A stretch of 29,827 bases of DNA from Candidatus Altarchaeota archaeon (GTDB lineage: Archaea > Altiarchaeota > Altiarchaeia > IMC4 > QMZM01): positions 1 to 29,827 of the forward strand of contig WALD01000063.1 in assembly GCA_015523055.1 (NCBI GenBank), in the 5' to 3' direction. The notes beneath the pieces are model-generated. The model saw only the letters and a program-made list of their open reading frames with translations, had not been told where the DNA came from and did no database searches. Below, piece after piece: positions 29,406 through 29,827 of this stretch; within the stretch, counting starts at the first letter, position 1, and each line of letters opens with the position of its first letter. A program made the translations under genes and the position numbers.

Positions 29406-29687
29406 TTATCTAATCATCGATATCTGCTTTATAAGGAATCTACCCCTGCTTCTGTCAAGCCGGATTTCACTGGCAGACTCCATGAGATTGATTACATAGA
29501 GCATTGCCTCTGCCTGCTCCCTCAGCCTTCTGTCTCTACAGGAATCCCAGAGGAATATCTTCGCCTCGTGAAACCCCCTCTCTGACAGGATTTCACCCGT
29601 CTGCGTGAGAAAATAGGGATTAAATCTTGTCCGGATAACCCCGGGATTGTTTAATATCTCCTTCCATATCTCGGCAAGCTGAATCAT
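29406..29687 (-). CDS. unrecognised 93-residue protein
   Basis: A small, mostly helical protein, basic at the C-terminus. Phrases such as LAEIWKEILNNPGVIRTRFN, LSERGFHEAKIFLWDSC and LREQAEAMLYVINLMESASE suggest a globular domain with helix pairs. No membrane segment, cysteine cluster or known motif is seen. ATG 29687 is the only good in-frame start after the stop at about 29721. The gap to rpiA (109 bp) is A/T-rich, so the two may not be co-transcribed. No function proposed. Confidence 0.5.
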   Translation of the reverse strand: MIQLAEIWKEILNNPGVIRTRFNPYFLTQTGEILSERGFHEAKIFLWDSCRDRRLREQAEAMLYVINLMESASEIRLDRSRGRFLIKQISMIR

Positions 29688-29716
29688 CTTTGAAGCCCTC
29701 TTCTTTGGATCGCTAA

Positions 29717-29789
29717 TCTCTTAAACCTAAGAGAAGACCCACAGCAACAGGCAAATGGATCGATTTGCAGTTCATACGGGCGAAAGCCG
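29717..29789. other. three consecutive small hairpins at the window edge
   Basis: TCTCTTA/TAAGAGA (29717-29734, loop AACC), GCAAAT/ATTTGC (29751-29768, loop GGATCG) and a GAAA-capped stem around GGCGAAAGCC (29779-29788) follow each other in 73 bases with no gene. This may be the start of a structured RNA or the regulatory leader of a gene beyond the window. I do not recognise a family. Confidence 0.3.
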
Positions 29790-29827
29790 CTATTTAGCAG
29801 CCGGAGGTGTGAAGTAGAGACATACCC

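Noticed and set aside
29757..29816. Short edge ORF starting MDRFAVHTGESR as the end of a transposase
   Set aside because: Only about 19 codons and no transposase motif; I cannot support it.

Overview
The window is a gene-dense stretch of an archaeal chromosome, most likely a euryarchaeon of methanogen-like affinity. Evidence for archaea: the proteasome alpha / SBDS / Rrp4 / Rrp41 / Rrp42 superoperon, prefoldin alpha next to ftsY, deoxyhypusine synthase, cupin-type phosphoglucose isomerase, short-chain GGPP synthase for ether lipids, and TATA-box promoters that often sit about 25-35 bp before a start codon (leaderless genes). Evidence for methanogen-like metabolism: the COG1900 / NIL-ferredoxin / COG2122 sulfide-to-homocysteine genes, a DadD-type deaminase paired with a methylthioinosine-type phosphorylase, and a hexulose-6-phosphate synthase (reverse RuMP pentose synthesis). 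No methanogenesis gene is present, so methanogen, alkane/methane oxidiser or Archaeoglobus-like relative cannot be told apart. I see no rRNA, tRNA, CRISPR array or recognisable transposase.

Layout. 1-300: A+T-rich edge with small membrane ORFs. 380-2265: hisF (with a possible 21-codon leader ORF) and ilvC. 2325-5018: a LURP-one-like gene, then a 778-bp cassette holding a DUF5678 + retropepsin pair, bounded by a perfect 37-bp direct repeat of the 3' end of tyrA, then tyrA. 5083-7591: GGPP synthase, UTP-glucose-1-P uridylyltransferase, cupin phosphoglucose isomerase. 7717-11518: a winged-helix regulator, a small membrane protein, and a nucleoside salvage group (phosphoribosyltransferase, MTI phosphorylase, DadD). 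11543-14778: the homocysteine operon and a divergent XRE-CBS regulator with a palindromic operator. 14814-16579: HPS-RraA fusion and a VTT/DedA-like protein. 16611-20294: proteasome/exosome superoperon. 20442-23249: deoxyhypusine synthase, CPA2 antiporter and agmatinase in overlapping order. 23332-25397: DNA repair group (LigD-type 3'-phosphoesterase, ATP-cone nuclease, endonuclease III), then mscS. 26620-27090: a DNA-binding protein behind three palindromic sites. 27225-29296: ftsY, pfdA, rpiA. 29406-29687: an unrecognised gene.

How the genes work together: DadD, the phosphorylase and the phosphoribosyltransferase form a route from SAM by-products (5'-deoxyadenosine, SAH, MTA) to hypoxanthine and IMP; next to it lies synthesis of homocysteine, the precursor of methionine and SAM. 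HPS and RpiA supply ribose-5-phosphate. Agmatinase supplies putrescine/polyamine for the modification catalysed by deoxyhypusine synthase.

Two signals are not explained by the genes. First, the palindrome GAATTC occurs about 70 times (I counted 71 by eye) against about 7-8 expected, in all three codon phases and on genes of both strands. Second, the DUF5678/retropepsin pair looks like a tiny non-autonomous cassette inserted at the 3' end of tyrA so that the tyrA end is restored.
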